The notes under the pieces are model-generated. The model saw nothing but the letters and a program-made list of their open reading frames with translations, searched no databases and had not been told where the DNA came from. A DNA stretch of 64,000 nt from Cylicocyclus nassatus. Its lineage: Eukaryota > Nematoda > Chromadorea > Rhabditida > Strongylidae. Made by a program: the position numbers and the translations under genes. Below, piece after piece: positions 42,901 to 54,860 of the stretch. Location of the stretch: the NCBI GenBank assembly GCA_958299035.1, contig CATQJL010000223.1:52558302-52622301 (forward strand), read 5' to 3'. The number at the start of each line of letters is the position of its first letter. Position 1 is the stretch's first letter.

Positions 42901-45900
42901 AGCTTATTCGAACCAAAAACTTTCAGAAAAATTTGGCTATGCTCATTTGATACAACATGTATTATGTAATTGTTATGAGCGTATGAGTAATCAGAAATCA
43001 ATGATCAATCAGAAATCATGACGGAAGAAGAGAATGAACAAAATAATGGGAGATGACAAAAGAAAGTAAAAAACTCGTTTTATTTTGAATATTCGAAATG
43101 AGTAACATACCTAGCGGACCTAAACGATAATTGATAGTAACAAATGTGATTCCTTTGAATATGATGTTCCTGGCGATTGTCTGCAGTTGAATTTCTGAGT
43201 AAAAACAATCGACTGATACCAATCTCCTACCTCCATATCTATGCCAGTGTCAGCTGATCCCGCAAGAAATGAACCTCCATGTATCCATACTATTATAGGG
43301 AACGTTTTTGATTCATCCTCATGGTCCTAAAGCATTGATTTATGGAACCTTAGCTGGTAAAATTATTTATGAGACTCACATATGGACTGAAAACATTTAG
43401 GTAAAGACAGTCCTCGCTTTGTCTTTTCATGTTTTCCGACGAGAATTTGTCATATTTATGGAAATCCATGAATTGAATGCATGGAGGTCCGTACTCTACG
43501 GCCGATAACTCCTGATGCCATCGTGACTTTTTCACTGGTTTCTGCAAGTGAATTTATTAATCGATATTTGCTTGGATATGCGTAGAAAACTTTGAACGCA
43601 ATCAAAAATGTTTGAGTATATTTCATAAACACTGCCAGTTTTGAGGGGAAGTTCAAGCGATAATTTCAGCAGTTATGCAGACAGTCAAGAAAAAACGATT
43701 GTGAAAAGGCCCTTCTGAGGATCTGGGTCAGGTTTTTTCTTCAGCGCCGAGCAAAAAGTCGCTCTGCCACAATCAACCTCTCATCTTTTTTTCGATGGTA
43801 CGATTTTCACACATCCTTTTCTCTTTTTGTTGATGCGAGCAGATTTCAGCATAATAGGAGGAGAGCCAGACTAAGCGAATGACTAAAGAGCGTCATACGC
43901 AGGTTCAAAATTGTTTTTTTTTCATAAAATTTCCTCACTAGTGATGAATCAGAATTGAGAACTATAGCAGCAAAAACTTATGTCGAGGGTTTTTTTTTGA
44001 CAGTGACACGATGGACCTATGTACTAGGACGTACGGCAAATAGAAATGGAATTTTTTTTTAGAATACTTGAATATCAGCCAGGTGGATAATGATATAATA
44101 TAATAATGTAGCTTGCTAAAGATGCTTGAGAGGCCATAAAACCTGTGGCTTTCGTACACTTTATGATTGCGGAAGATTGATCCGATCAACAAGGAATGAG
44201 GAGGAACCAAAACACTCCTATTTCTCTAGCTCATAAACCAAACATGTGATTTTAGTTTTTTTGGGTTGGTGTATCAACACTTCGCACCCGTGATACACTC
44301 ATTCATTTTTCTCAGCCGAATATATCGAATCATGTGAGTATATGGAATCTTCAGTAAAACCTCGAGAGTTCTAAAGATAGGGAAAGAAACTCATCAATTT
44401 ATGGTCAAAAGTTCATAAAAGGTTCAGGATTCGGCTAAGTTTAGCAAGTATGTTGGCAGATGTTCTCGAACACAAACTTCCAAAGCAATTCTTTCTTCGG
44501 TATGACTACTGACCGGGACGCATGGCATAACTTTTAAAAATTAAAATAAGGTTTACAGGATGAATCAATGTGCGCAATCAATAATTCATATGAAAGTATA
44601 GTAAAAGCAAAACTTGGAAACATAGAAGTTTGTCCAAACAGATCTCCACATTCCTTCAAATCCGCAAATCTCTTCCATTATTCAGTATATTAGGTTGCTG
44701 CATAAGTTCTGTCCGAATTTTTTTGCCTTATGTTTGAAAGAGCTGTTCTAAGAGAATTTCATCTCTAATGCGGTATTCTTAGATATCACTGGAAAGTGCT
44801 TTTCTTGCTCTTTCTAACGCATATCAAATTTCAATAAATTTCTTAGCGTGATGACATTTCAGGCCCAAAATCTCCAAGTGGTCGAGGTACGTTCTCACTC
44901 TAGAAATATGTTCTTGCAAGGAAATCTCCACAATGCGCCCTTAAAGTCAAGTTCTTTCATTGGTTGCGGAATGAGGGTGTAGAAGGCTAATATATGCAGA
45001 AGCTCAGTTCCATGAAGAAAACGTCTTGCTAGTAAAGTTTGTTGTCGAACATTAATTTTTTGTATTGATGTTTTACAAGCAGTAACTTTCTGCGAATAGA
45101 AGTAATCGACGACTTCAAAGTTGGAGGTGGTAGGGTAAAGAAAGAGCTATCAGGACTCATCCAATTCCTTTTCGCCGCTCACGTCGGTTGTAAAATTTTC
45201 ATAATTTGTAAATAGGCATGCACACATGCGCTGAAGCGAGGTCAAAAAGTGGCTAATTTTTTGTTCGGTCAAAAAAATCTCTCGGCAACAAAGACCCCAT
45301 GAGCTCTTTTGTGGTGCAAATAAATCTACGAAAAATTCTCTATCTATCTATTATTAGAAAAGATGTCTATCAATTCTCATAAGGGAGCATTGCCATGTCA
45401 AAAAAGACAGGTTTGAAGAAAAACGCTGTGGAGTTTTTGAGTTCTTGCTTCTTCCTTAACAAAGATTTTTGCAAGTCTGAATAGGTATCTGATAGCCAAA
45501 GAACTACTCATCATAAAGAAACTAAGATCTTGGAAAAAAGTTGACTTTGAAAGAAGTTATGACATTTTAAACTCAAAAAATTCAAATCGGACAGAACTTA
45601 TGCAGCAACCTAATATAATAGACATTTACATTCATGCATAGATGTCACGGTCTATGAAAGCATTTGAAAACATGAAGAAAAGTAATTGAAAATGGCAAAT
45701 TCCAAAATGTCTCAAAACTTTCTAACAGTTTAACAATTGTCCTAGATTCCGCACGTCACCCCACTCAAGTTACTAAATCATTGTAGTATTAGTACCTAAA
45801 TGGGGTTTTTCTTTTCGTTATCAAAAAAATACCTCACATTTTTTTCCTGTCGTTTGTAGTGAGGCGGAAAACACGAGCTTTTGGGAGTCATGCTTTTTTT

Positions 45901-48894
45901 TTCACAAATCCTCATCGACATACATTCTATGTGTGCAATTTACTGGAATGCCTTGGTATTTTTTGTGACGCTTTCCTAGAAATCTTTCAGAAGAATTACA
46001 GAATCTTAGGCATCAATGGGTGGTCATCACAAGCAGCACATTCAGCAAATGTTAGTTTCTTTTACAGAAAAAAGGATCTCGTCCAGTAAAATGGGTCAGC
46101 TGAGAACAGGTAATAAATATGAGGGAAAAACTGGTGGCACTGGGCCTACACTGCAATACAGGGTGTCCCAAAATAATGTGCACACTGTTTGATTTTGGAT
46201 AACTCTTTTGTATCGATGTTTCTTGCGGATCTCAAGGTACCATATAAAAGGGCTAAGACTAACTTAGATTTACAGTATATGGCGAATCAGCGATCTCCAC
46301 TCATTACTGTAGGATTATGGTAGAAATTTCGGAGTGGTTTTTGGGCCTTTGACGGGCAAAAAAGGCGTTGAAAAAATTCTTAGAAAATTGGAATAGGCAC
46401 ATTGAGGTTTCTACGGTAGGTAACGGTAGAGGTTGATGTCGCAATAAGATTCTGCATCCCCGGGAACCCTAATGTGCCTATTCCAATTTCCTAAGAATTT
46501 TTACGCTTTTTTTGCCCGTCAAAGGCCCAAAAAACAGTCCAAAATTCCTACCGTAGTCCTACAGTAATGAGTGGAGATCGCTGATTCGCCATATACTGTA
46601 AATCTAAGTTAGTCCTAGCCCTTTCATATGGTACCCTGGGATCCGCAAGAAACAGCGATACAAAAGGGTTATTCAAAATCAAACAGTGTGCACATTATTT
46701 TGGGACACCCTGTATATGTATGTGAACAAACAATACTTAAGTAACTATAGAAGGCCCTTGCTTGTTTCTCTAAGGTTGCCCACTTTCTGAGTATTTCTAA
46801 TTCATAAACAACGATGTAATTTCATCGTTGTCTATAAAAGGCAACATTTGTTAAAAGGCTTCAATGCCCGTCCTCCAAAAAAGAAAGGAAGAAAATTGTC
46901 ATAAACTCTAAGTGACAAACTTGTGCTAATAGAACAACCTAATAATTGAATTCTTTTCTAAATCATTCTGCACAAACCTAACATTTATCTGCGGCCTGCA
47001 AATCCCAAGGAAACGGAAGATTAAGCTAAAAAAACAAATGAAACGAGAAACAGATTGTTTGCAACGGCGACGTGGCCCTCATTTCCTGGTAGATATATTT
47101 TCAAGTGATTTTAGTGCATTCACGGACTAAAGTAGCTCGTAATCTTGCAGAAAAAATGCTCGAAAATATGTCTGGGCTTTAGCAGTAAGTGAGGTCCATA
47201 AAACAAATGGCTCAATGTTTTTTTCTTGCTACTCAAGCATACTTTTCGACATATTTCTGATGTAGCATGTGTTTCGCTAAATCTTTTGAAGCATATGCTA
47301 ATCCTCATGCGACGTAGACGAGGGTTTTTGCTATCCGATATATAACAGATGTGTCGAGTGAGGAAGAGTATGTACAAAATTAAGAGCATATTGAGCTACG
47401 GCACTCCATAAACTCATGAACTAAAGTTTGAAAGCGCCATGGCGTGACTTGGGAAGAATTCACGATTATTCTACTCCACAACACTTAAAGGTGAGTAAAT
47501 AAAATACTTTGAGATAATGATATCAAGAACCTAATTTTTTCCTACTTTTTTGAATCTGCGAGCTGTAAATTCACATTAGAAATTACCTTGTCTTTAAAGA
47601 GAAGAGACAAGCCTTTTTTCAGTTGAGGAGCTCCGGTGAATGTCTGCAGATTCTTTTACACCCTTTGAGGAAAGGAACGAGATTGAGAGGTTTTCACATG
47701 AAGATATTTCGATATTATTATTGCTATTTCCGTTTAGACTCGGAAATATTGAAAATTTTATATGCGCCCGTAAAATAGACGATTATCTTTGAATTTTGTT
47801 AAACTAGAGAATATTGCAGTTTGCATTCAACGATGAAAACCTGACAAATTTTTCTCTATATCGATAGTTCAACCACTTCTTGAGTGCAAAAGGTTTGTAA
47901 TGTTTGATAAAACTGAGGAACAAAGCACCTTCAATGATTCACAGTTCCCTGTTGATAATGAATTTGATTGTTTTTGTATTCTCAAGACAGATATTTGATT
48001 TGTTGTTGTTGATGTTCAGATTGTAGGAATGTTAAATTTTTGGGCTCAAGTTTTCTGTCAGTAGTTAGTTTGTGAAGAAACCCTCCATTAAGTACTTCCT
48101 AACTCGCCTATAGTTTCCACATAATCTCTGCTGATGATTCAATGATTTGACTGAGGTGTTTCGGAGTACCATAATTCAAAGTACGAAGATTCGATATTGA
48201 TTCAGACAATGAAAATTTCTTTTCCCATATGGATGCGTGAAAGAAAAAAACAAAGCCTGAATTCCTATTGTAGAAACAACAGAGAAGTAGATACGTTAAG
48301 TCAAAGAAGGTAGTAAACAAAACAGACACTATAAATTTCAATTTTCGGATCTTTTATACTAATCGAAAATAAGTAGCCTTTTGGCCTTCCCTTTACCCTA
48401 AATTGATTTTTTGAGAACACTTTTTATGTCTATAGCCACACATTTGCCAATGCGCACAATACGAGTGTGATAAATCGCTTTTGAATTGACCTCAGTACAA
48501 AAAAAAGCTTTAAAATGAAGCTCGAGTTCCCTTCCCATCGTAAATTTAGTCGTCTTCGTTATTTCAAACGTTTTCTTATTTACATATTTTGGCTGTGAAG
48601 TCGTAAAATAAAAAGAGGTAAAATATATGATCAGAGTTGTAGGAAAGATGTAAATTATGAAAACAATAAGAGCGAACGAAAAAGAAAAATCAACAAACTC
48701 ACTTGAAATCTCAAGTTTCCAGTTGGCGGTTCAGCGTAGGGGATGCCACGAAATATTTGTATGTGACGGCCGTCAATATTATAGATTTTGCCCCTAACCA
48801 GTCCTTGCTCGACCCAGACAGAGCGCGACTTCTCCAGCACTTGGCCACAGATGTGCGCGACGAGCAGCGAAAGCAGCGCCAGGAGCTGCTGCAT
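38683..48894 (-). CDS. Membrane-anchored type B carboxylesterase
   Basis: A 17-exon gene of the COesterase/cholinesterase alpha/beta-hydrolase family, predicted 694 residues. Exons (- strand order): 48894-48703, 43541-43380, 43326-43231, 43180-43111, 42476-42288, 42243-42135, 42083-41966, 41881-41792, 41265-41139, 41091-40938, 40889-40829, 40741-40619, 40549-40480, 40222-40054, 39993-39928, 39876-39738 and 38832-38683. The lengths sum to 2085 nt and every phase fits. Seen: signal peptide, [26 protein letters not shown], oxyanion HGGSF, nucleophile GESAGG, GVARKEW (acid) and [10 protein letters not shown] (His), then a stalk, a membrane helix and a short cytosolic tail. It would hydrolyse carboxylic esters outside the cell. 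The substrate is unknown, and the choline-binding Trp was not verified. It converges with rev-3. Confidence 0.93.
40054..43541 (-). CDS. Esterase: catalytic core exons
   Basis: Thirteen exons from [12 protein letters not shown] (43541) to TGDPSTKR (40054). Introns include several of 45-60 nt with GTAAGT/GTATGT donors. The nucleophile exon (42476-42288) reads ...[34 protein letters not shown] (41265-41139) supplies the acidic residue and [12 protein letters not shown] (40222-40054) the His. Cysteines at EDCLYL and LRCEKM, and at RCNY/VPCLT, are positioned for family disulphides. Several N-x-S/T sites are visible (for example NFSS, NST). Confidence 0.92.
44690..45613. mobile_element. Mariner-like MITE
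   Basis: 924 bp with termini TTAGGTTGCTGCATAAGTTC / GAACTTATGCAGCAACCTAA and TA at both flanks. Truncated copy at 8383-8840. No transposase. Confidence 0.8.
46159..46712. mobile_element. 554 bp near-perfect foldback element
   Basis: The termini CAGGGTGTCCCAAAATAATG / CATTATTTTGGGACACCCTG are flanked by TA. The whole element folds on itself, with arms of about 250 bp that are almost identical (for example CTAAGTTAGTC, GGCGAATCAGCGATCTCCAC, CCTACCGTAG) around a short centre near 46430. Tc1/mariner-type termini. Confidence 0.85.
48703..48894 (-). CDS. Esterase: first exon with signal peptide
   Basis: Starts [17 protein letters not shown], a short hydrophobic secretory signal, then [14 protein letters not shown] and [17 protein letters not shown], the canonical start of the hydrolase fold. 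It ends at CAA|GTGAGT. This stretch is the most GC-rich in the neighbourhood, which creates long open frames in other frames; these are shadows. The Met at 48894 is chosen because it gives a proper signal peptide. Confidence 0.9.
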
Positions 48895-49460
48895 CCCGAA
48901 ACGGTCACGAAGCGGTCACGACCGCCACTGGCTCGTCCCGAGCGGAGCGCTGCCGCTGTTGATGACGAACAATGCGACAACTGACGGCTCTCCGGCTTAC
49001 ACTCCACTCACTTCCAGCCCCACGGCTGTAATGGCTGCCGGCAGAAGTGCTGCTGTGATGGCTCCTGGAGACGTACTGCTAATGTAGGTGATGACAAAAA
49101 ATCGCTCGGAATTACCCTTTGGCTCTCTCGAGGTGATTTAACAGAGCTATTTTCCTTGTTTCTTGGTTTTCATGCGAAAAATGCTGGCCGAGAATGTTCC
49201 AAAATATCGCTTCACACCAATTTGTGTTGGCACCAGAATCAGAAAAATCTCGTCATAAATCAGGCACTCATAATGAGTCATAATAAGTTCCTTCAGCGTA
49301 TTCCAGATGTGCTCTATTGGCGATTTTATAGTTTTTGGCATAGTACACATACATTTCATACAAAACAGTTGGTGGTCGTCTTTCTTTCTTGAGAAGAAAT
49401 CATGGTGAAATACTGTAAAGCTTAAGTCATTACTATGAAACAAGCGTGGCACCTCATTTA
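48895..49460. other. Upstream region of the esterase gene
   Basis: A GC-rich stretch to about 49080, then AT-rich. It should hold the promoter and 5' UTR. No TATA box is claimed, and no other gene was seen. Confidence 0.4.
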
Positions 49461-50170
49461 TTAGGTTGGCCCGAAAGTTCTCTCGCATCATTTTCAAAAA
49501 TTCATAGCTTCTGATTTTTCCAACCGATTTGACTGCTTTTATGTTTTATGAAAGAGTAAGTCATGCCCATTATAATGACATCTTAGCTGTTTGCTAATAA
49601 TCATCTGTTGCATAGATAGGAGCGGTAGAACAAAATTGGTCAAAATTCGAATTTTCTGTGTAGGGTCATAAAAAATCGGAAACTTGCAACAAGAATCGGA
49701 GCAGTCAGTATTGTAGGCTCTTTCACAAGCTCTTTCTAACAGTGCAAAGTTTGCGCCGATTGAGCGTCTCTATAAAAAGTTATGAATTACCCGAAAAATG
49801 CCAAAATAAATCAAATTCGCCCTTTTGTATTGCTTGGTCGAAAATCGTAACTTTTCATAGAGACGCTCAATCGGCGCAAACTGTGCACTGTTAGAAAGAG
49901 CTGGCAAAAAAACCTACAATACTGACTGCTCCGATTTTTGTTGCAAGTTTCCGATTTTTTATGACCCTACACAGAAAATTCGAATTTTGACCAATTTTGT
50001 TCTACCGCTCCTATCTACGAAGTGTATGCTCATGAGATAGCCTCTATGGTACCGCTATGAAGAGAATGAATTGCTCTTTCAGATAAAAATGAATAAATGC
50101 AAATCGGCTAAAAGAACTGGGAGCTATGAATTTTTGAAAATGGTGCGAAAGAACTTTCGGGCCAACCTAA
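49461..50170. mobile_element. Mariner-like MITE
   Basis: 710 bp with termini TTAGGTTGGCCCGAAAGTTC / GAACTTTCGGGCCAACCTAA and TA flanks. The centre (TGCCAAAATAAATCAAA, CATAGAGACGCTCAATCG, GGTCATAAAAAATCGGAAAC) is shared with 59808-60516. Confidence 0.83.
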
Positions 50171-50570
50171 TAGATCTACCGAAATGGTGCTCAGCGCGAA
50201 ATATCTTGATAACTCGCAAAAGACCTTGAGGAACCTTGCTCAGTGGGAATCTGACCTTGAATTTCCAACATTCTTAGTCTTAGCACTGGTATTATTTTTC
50301 CAGTGTCAGGCAAAGGAAGTTCGGAAGGAAGCCTTCGAGAAATACTTTGATTATAAAATATAGCCGCCTAATTTAGGCTAGATCTAAAGAGATCCAAAGT
50401 TAGAAAATTTTCTGGTATATGCGACATGAAATACAGAAAGTTTACGCATTTGATTGTGCATCACCTTCAGTCTATCTATGATACTCAGCAAATGCAGCAC
50501 ATTACTTTTTAAGTTGCATCTATTTACAAACAAAGTATAGCTCGTAATTGTTGAAAAAACGATGCGAAGT

Positions 50571-50802
50571 ACCCTAATTTCACGCGTACAAAAAATCGAA
50601 AAAGGTGCGCATTGTGGCGCACCTTTTTCGATTTTTCGACCAAGCCCCTCAGCGCTTCAAATTTTTTAGGAAAGCCGTACGATTCTCTCAAGCAATATAC
50701 AGCAAGGCACAGGGTCCTTTGGTTGCGAAGTTCTTTGCCGTATTTGGACTGGTCGATTTTGGAAAAAAAATCCCCCACGCCTTGTATGCGTTAAATTAGG
50801 GT
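50571..50802. mobile_element. MITE with ACCCTAATTT ends and long hairpin
   Basis: 232 bp, ACCCTAATTTCACGCGTA ... GCGTTAAATTAGGGT, an inverted relative of 1678-1892. At about 50586-50636 it carries a perfect 20 bp stem: AAATCGAAAAAGGTGCGC, loop ATTGTG, then its complement. Confidence 0.72.
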
Positions 50803-51079
50803 AATCCGAATCATGTGACATTACCGCAGCTTGGTCCCTGGCTTCAGAATGGACAGATTCTTAATCCAAAAGCGCATTCGACTCAGCTTGGCGGGCGCTT
50901 GTTCTGGTGCCCGCATGAAAGTGCCCGTTTGGACACAGTGAAAGGCCTAATTCCATGAATCGTCTCAGATTTTTGCTTACGGTAGGTTGCCAGTGAGCGC
51001 AGTGATCAAGCACAAGTAACCCACCTTAAGCAGGAAGCTGAAACAACGTGGAATCTGACCTCTTATTGTGTCCAAGCAG

Positions 51080-51220
51080 GCACTTCCAATATATCAGGAG
51101 ATTCTCCGTGCCGAGCTGAGTCGAATGGTGCCCTTGGATTACGAATTGGTCAACTCTGAAGAGAGATATGGCCACGCTACGGTGATGTCACATGCGGGCA
51201 ATTTGCGTTTTTTCAAAAAA
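51080..51220 (+). CDS. Unidentified coding-like fragment
   Basis: An open frame reading QALPIYQEILRAELSRMVPL and then DYELVNSEERYGHATVMSHA has the amino-acid balance of real protein and starts after a CCAAG acceptor-like site. A second piece, GPWLQNGQILNPKAHSTQLG, lies at 50840-50935 in another frame. I do not recognise the family. It may be exons of a small gene or a gene fragment left between two MITEs. Confidence 0.3.
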
Positions 51221-51396
51221 TCAAAGCAATGCGTTCTTAGTGGCCTTCTACTTAAGAATTTGTTGCAGTGAGATCTATGTCAACGTGAGCACCTCCCTGG
51301 AACGATTGCACTGGATTTCAAAACTGATATATAGGTTAGTATGAATTTGACTATGCTCTGGGCCAGTACCTGAGTGCTTTTGTAAATAGGGTCTAA

Positions 51397-51860
51397 CAAG
51401 GAATGAAGGTTATTTGAAGTGACCTTTTGATTTGATGGGCACTGCCTTGAAGGGTATAAAACGCTGACTCGAAATCTACCTTCCTTATCTGCTGCAGGAT
51501 TCTGAGCGAAGAGTTATGGAGATTTTTAGGAGCCAAAAATGCAGGTGCAGCTAGGATAAAATCAGTCTTACATTGTTCCTACGGATAGAATAATTTTGGG
51601 GTTGTTCTGTCCAATATATATTCATAATAATTCAAACATATCCACTTGACTCTTCTTTTTTTCGCCATTTCGGAACGCTAGGAAAAGCCAACGACTGATT
51701 TTACGCCCTTGCATGGAATTTTTTTCCTTGAAAATCTTCACAACTCTCTGCTCAGAAACCCGCAGCAGACAAGAAAGGTATATTTGGATTCAGCGTTTCA
51801 TACTCTTCAAGTCATACATCTCATACAAAAAGGCCACTTTGACTAACCTTCCTTCCCTTG
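51397..51860. mobile_element. CAAGG-ended MITE, TAA duplication
   Basis: 464 bp from CAAGGAATGAAGGTTA to TAACCTTCCTTCCCTTG, flanked by TAA at 51394-51396 and 51861-51863. Third copy of the family at 16090 and 22423. Confidence 0.78.
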
Positions 51861-51863
51861 TAA

Positions 51864-53860
51864 GACTTGTATTCGCGGTAAGCAAATCGATTTGAAGCTT
51901 CAAAATCATGATTATCTTCAATGAACTCCGGCTTACGTGTTGTATTAAGACTGCTGTATGAATACTATAGCAAATTCGTGCTTGGTTTGTAGATCGAGTT
52001 TAAACGTTGAGAATTTTTCAAAAAAAAATTAGACCGTTGTTTTCCTTCCCATTTCGTATAGAAGTCAACCTGAATCTAAGCTGTCAGTCAAAAGCTACAT
52101 TCGTCGCAATCAGCTGTTCTTGAGGTGACAACAGCATCATGGGTGGCTCTTTCGATGAGTTGGAAGTTGTGGTTCTGTCTATCAAACAAAACACAGCAGT
52201 TTTGACTTATGAAATTTTTCTCACTTTAACAACCCGCTGACATCTTCATCAAAGCATACGTGCGACTCTCATCGTCCCCTACTGGGGCAGTAAGAAGAAA
52301 TTTAAAACTGAAGTTAATTACATACAGTCTGAGCATTTATGGAGAGTTTTATTAATATAGTCATCAGGGGATATGATAGCTAATGGAAGCGATGTAACTA
52401 AGTTATCGGAGGATATAATTGCCAATGGAACGAAATCGGTTTGACACATAGGATCGCGTATAAGCCCACTGGAATTTTGATACGACTTACTATCACAGAA
52501 GTTTTATTTTTGACGACCTTCCTCTTCCAATGTTGATATGTCAGTTGCCATAGTGATGAACAGTACTTTATAGCAAACATTTGTTAGGACAATTCGACTA
52601 AGCACATCCTTTTTCTGTTCTCTTTTGCCCTCGTTTCATTCTAATTATATCCAGCAATAGGAGCTAAACGAATATCATTTGTGGGCCTTATCAAAAGGCT
52701 TCGGATTGTTCCAGAGGATTCTAGGTGGTCAACTTCACATATGTACATCTATGCTAGATCGAGAAGGGCCTCAAAAACGCCTTTGTCCGGGTTCGCATAG
52801 ACTCAGTTACGCGAAAAAGAGAATTTACATAGCAGCCCATAAATGATGAAAATGTGTCTGTGATCTTGATGAGAGAAGACTTTGCTTCAATATCCCAAGT
52901 CAATTTAGAATATTAAACGCTTATAACATTTCACATAGTCAGTTTGCTGAATGAGCGAAGAATGCAAATCGCATTTCATTCTCCTTGTGTGAAATAATGC
53001 TAATTGGGCTCTTTACAGGAACTGCTGGCATCTTTTAGCGTACCCCTAAGCATTTGTTTCTCGACTGAAAAGTGTCTCATATTCTGAATCGCTCGTGCTA
53101 CAAAATGTAAGAAATACTTCATTACTGTCATCCTATATATGAAGCTGAATATGTCTGTATGTCTTTATGTCTGTGCGTATGCTCCGGAAAGAATTGTTTA
53201 ATTCTGAACTTGGCACACGTACACCTCTGATCGAGACAAGTGTCGTAGGTTCTTTTCGTCATCGAGTGATATGGATTTTATCGATCTTCATCGATTTCTT
53301 GCGGAGTTCGAGCTACGGGATTGTTGGCACAGAGGGTAAGTAAGCATGCTGACTACAAATCCTATTAGATCAGTACAAAAGTTTTGTCAGTTCTTGAACC
53401 CACCGGCAAATAAGGTAAAATAAAGATAAACAAATACTTCAAGCTGTTTCCGATGCAGAATTTCTTCCCCTTTCCAGATACTATAATTCAATGTGCTTCT
53501 TAAGAGGATGTTGAAATTCATTAAAACTGCAATTCATTTTCGCAATGTCCAAATTTCGCTAGTTTTCAGAACCTTTATTCAAGATTTTCAGCTTTATTAA
53601 CCGACAGGTAGGCAAACCTTTTGCCAACTACAGCAATTTTTTCTTTTCCTAGCTACTCTTTTAGAATTTTAATAAACAAATTCTCAAAAGTCTTGGGTTT
53701 TGGCAGAACCCATGACCAGTGCAGCGAACTCTGCAAAATCTTTAGAATCCTAAGTTTCAAGACTCGGTTATTACTATTACTAACTTACAGAGTGAATGAT
53801 CAATGTTAGCTTCAAATATGAAGGTTTTGTAAATTAGGTTGCGTTGCGCACTCGTGAAAT
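51864..53860. other. AT-rich region without genes
   Basis: No exon chain was seen on either strand. A diverged unit of the 12.8 kb arrays lies at 53145-53370 (CTGAATATGTCTGTATGTC, GAACTTGGCACACGTACA, GAGCTACGGGATTG). Confidence 0.5.
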
Positions 53861-54057
53861 CAGGGTCGGTAGTAATCTGGTCGAAACTCCGAGTTTAAAG
53901 CTCAGCGTTAACTCAGAGATAATTCTGAGTTTCGTTTTTGAAACTCAGAGTTATGCTTAATGAAACTCTGAGTTCCGCTTTCACAGTTCCGAGCCCAACT
54001 CTCAAGCTCGGAGTTTTGCAGTTTGAGGAGCTGTTACGCACTTTGCTGCAAAACCGA

Positions 54058-54126
54058 CGTTGAAGTTGGGACTCGAACCTGCATCGTTTAGCGCAAATAT
54101 CCGAACACTAAACCGCCAGGCCATGA
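54058..54126 (-). other. tRNA-like sequence inside element B
   Basis: Minus strand: A-box-like TGGCCTGGCGG, then a perfect B box GGTTCGAGTCC (54069-54079 on +). It is 69 nt and homologous to 10301-10368. Weak stems argue against a working tRNA. Confidence 0.6.
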
Positions 54127-54469
54127 CACACCTTGAAGCTTAAACTTTATTTGCCATTGTGTAGTCATTGCATTAACACAAAACATGCCAAAACAAGTCA
54201 TATCAAAGCCTCATTCATTTTCATTTTTGCTGAGAAGTAGTGGTTTATCGCACGGTTTGGTCTTATGCGCAGCTGAAAGCTTCAAACATTAGAGAGAGCG
54301 GATGGCATACGCAATGGTAATAATGGACTATTATGGATTGCGCACAGTTAAATCGCCGCGCAAAACTTGCCCTTATTCCATGATTTGGCCGATTTACAGT
54401 ATGCCCACCGTAACCGCTCAAATGACATCAGTGCACGGAGCATGTGGACTGTCCGCGATCAGGCCCCGA

Positions 54470-54860
54470 ATAACCTCAACGGTCGAAGTTTCGATCAGTT
54501 TTATGGGTTTCTCAATTCTACCGTATAGCTACCGTAACTCCACCATATGGATGCGAAGCCAGAAATGCAAACAATATTCGTGATCAGGGCCCCGAATAAC
54601 CCCTGTGTACCAAATTTCGATCAGATTCGTAGTTTTTTCCCATCTACCGTAAACCTACCGTAACCCTGCCAGATGTCACTGTGGTATAAACTGCATACCA
54701 TATTCGTGATCAGTGCCCAGAATTACCCCACCGGCCTTGATTGTGCCCGATCTTGTAATTTTCTCCTGTCTACCGCAAACCTACCGTAATCCGGCTATAT
54801 GACCCCACGGTGAAAAATGAGCACCATATTCTTGATCAGCGCACCGAATAACCCCCTGGG
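54470..54860. repeat. TACCGTAA minisatellite of element B
   Basis: Degenerate units of about 120 bp share CCCCGAATAACCCC, CCAAATTTCGATCAG, TCTACCGTAAACCTACCGTAA and ATATTCGTGATCAG. Confidence 0.65.

Larger units (their letters stand above)
43542..48702 (-). other. 5.2 kb first intron of the esterase gene
   Basis: Phase 0, donor CAA|GTGAGT and acceptor TTGCAG|AAA. It contains the 924 bp and 554 bp mariner-like elements. The remainder is AT-rich and without visible exons. Confidence 0.65.

Noticed and set aside
48711..49087. Long frames on both strands over esterase exon 1
   Set aside because: Product of local GC richness; the minus frame with signal peptide and hydrolase motifs is the real one.
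52000..53100. Small genes in 60-codon frames
   Set aside because: AT-rich frames without composition, splice or similarity support.
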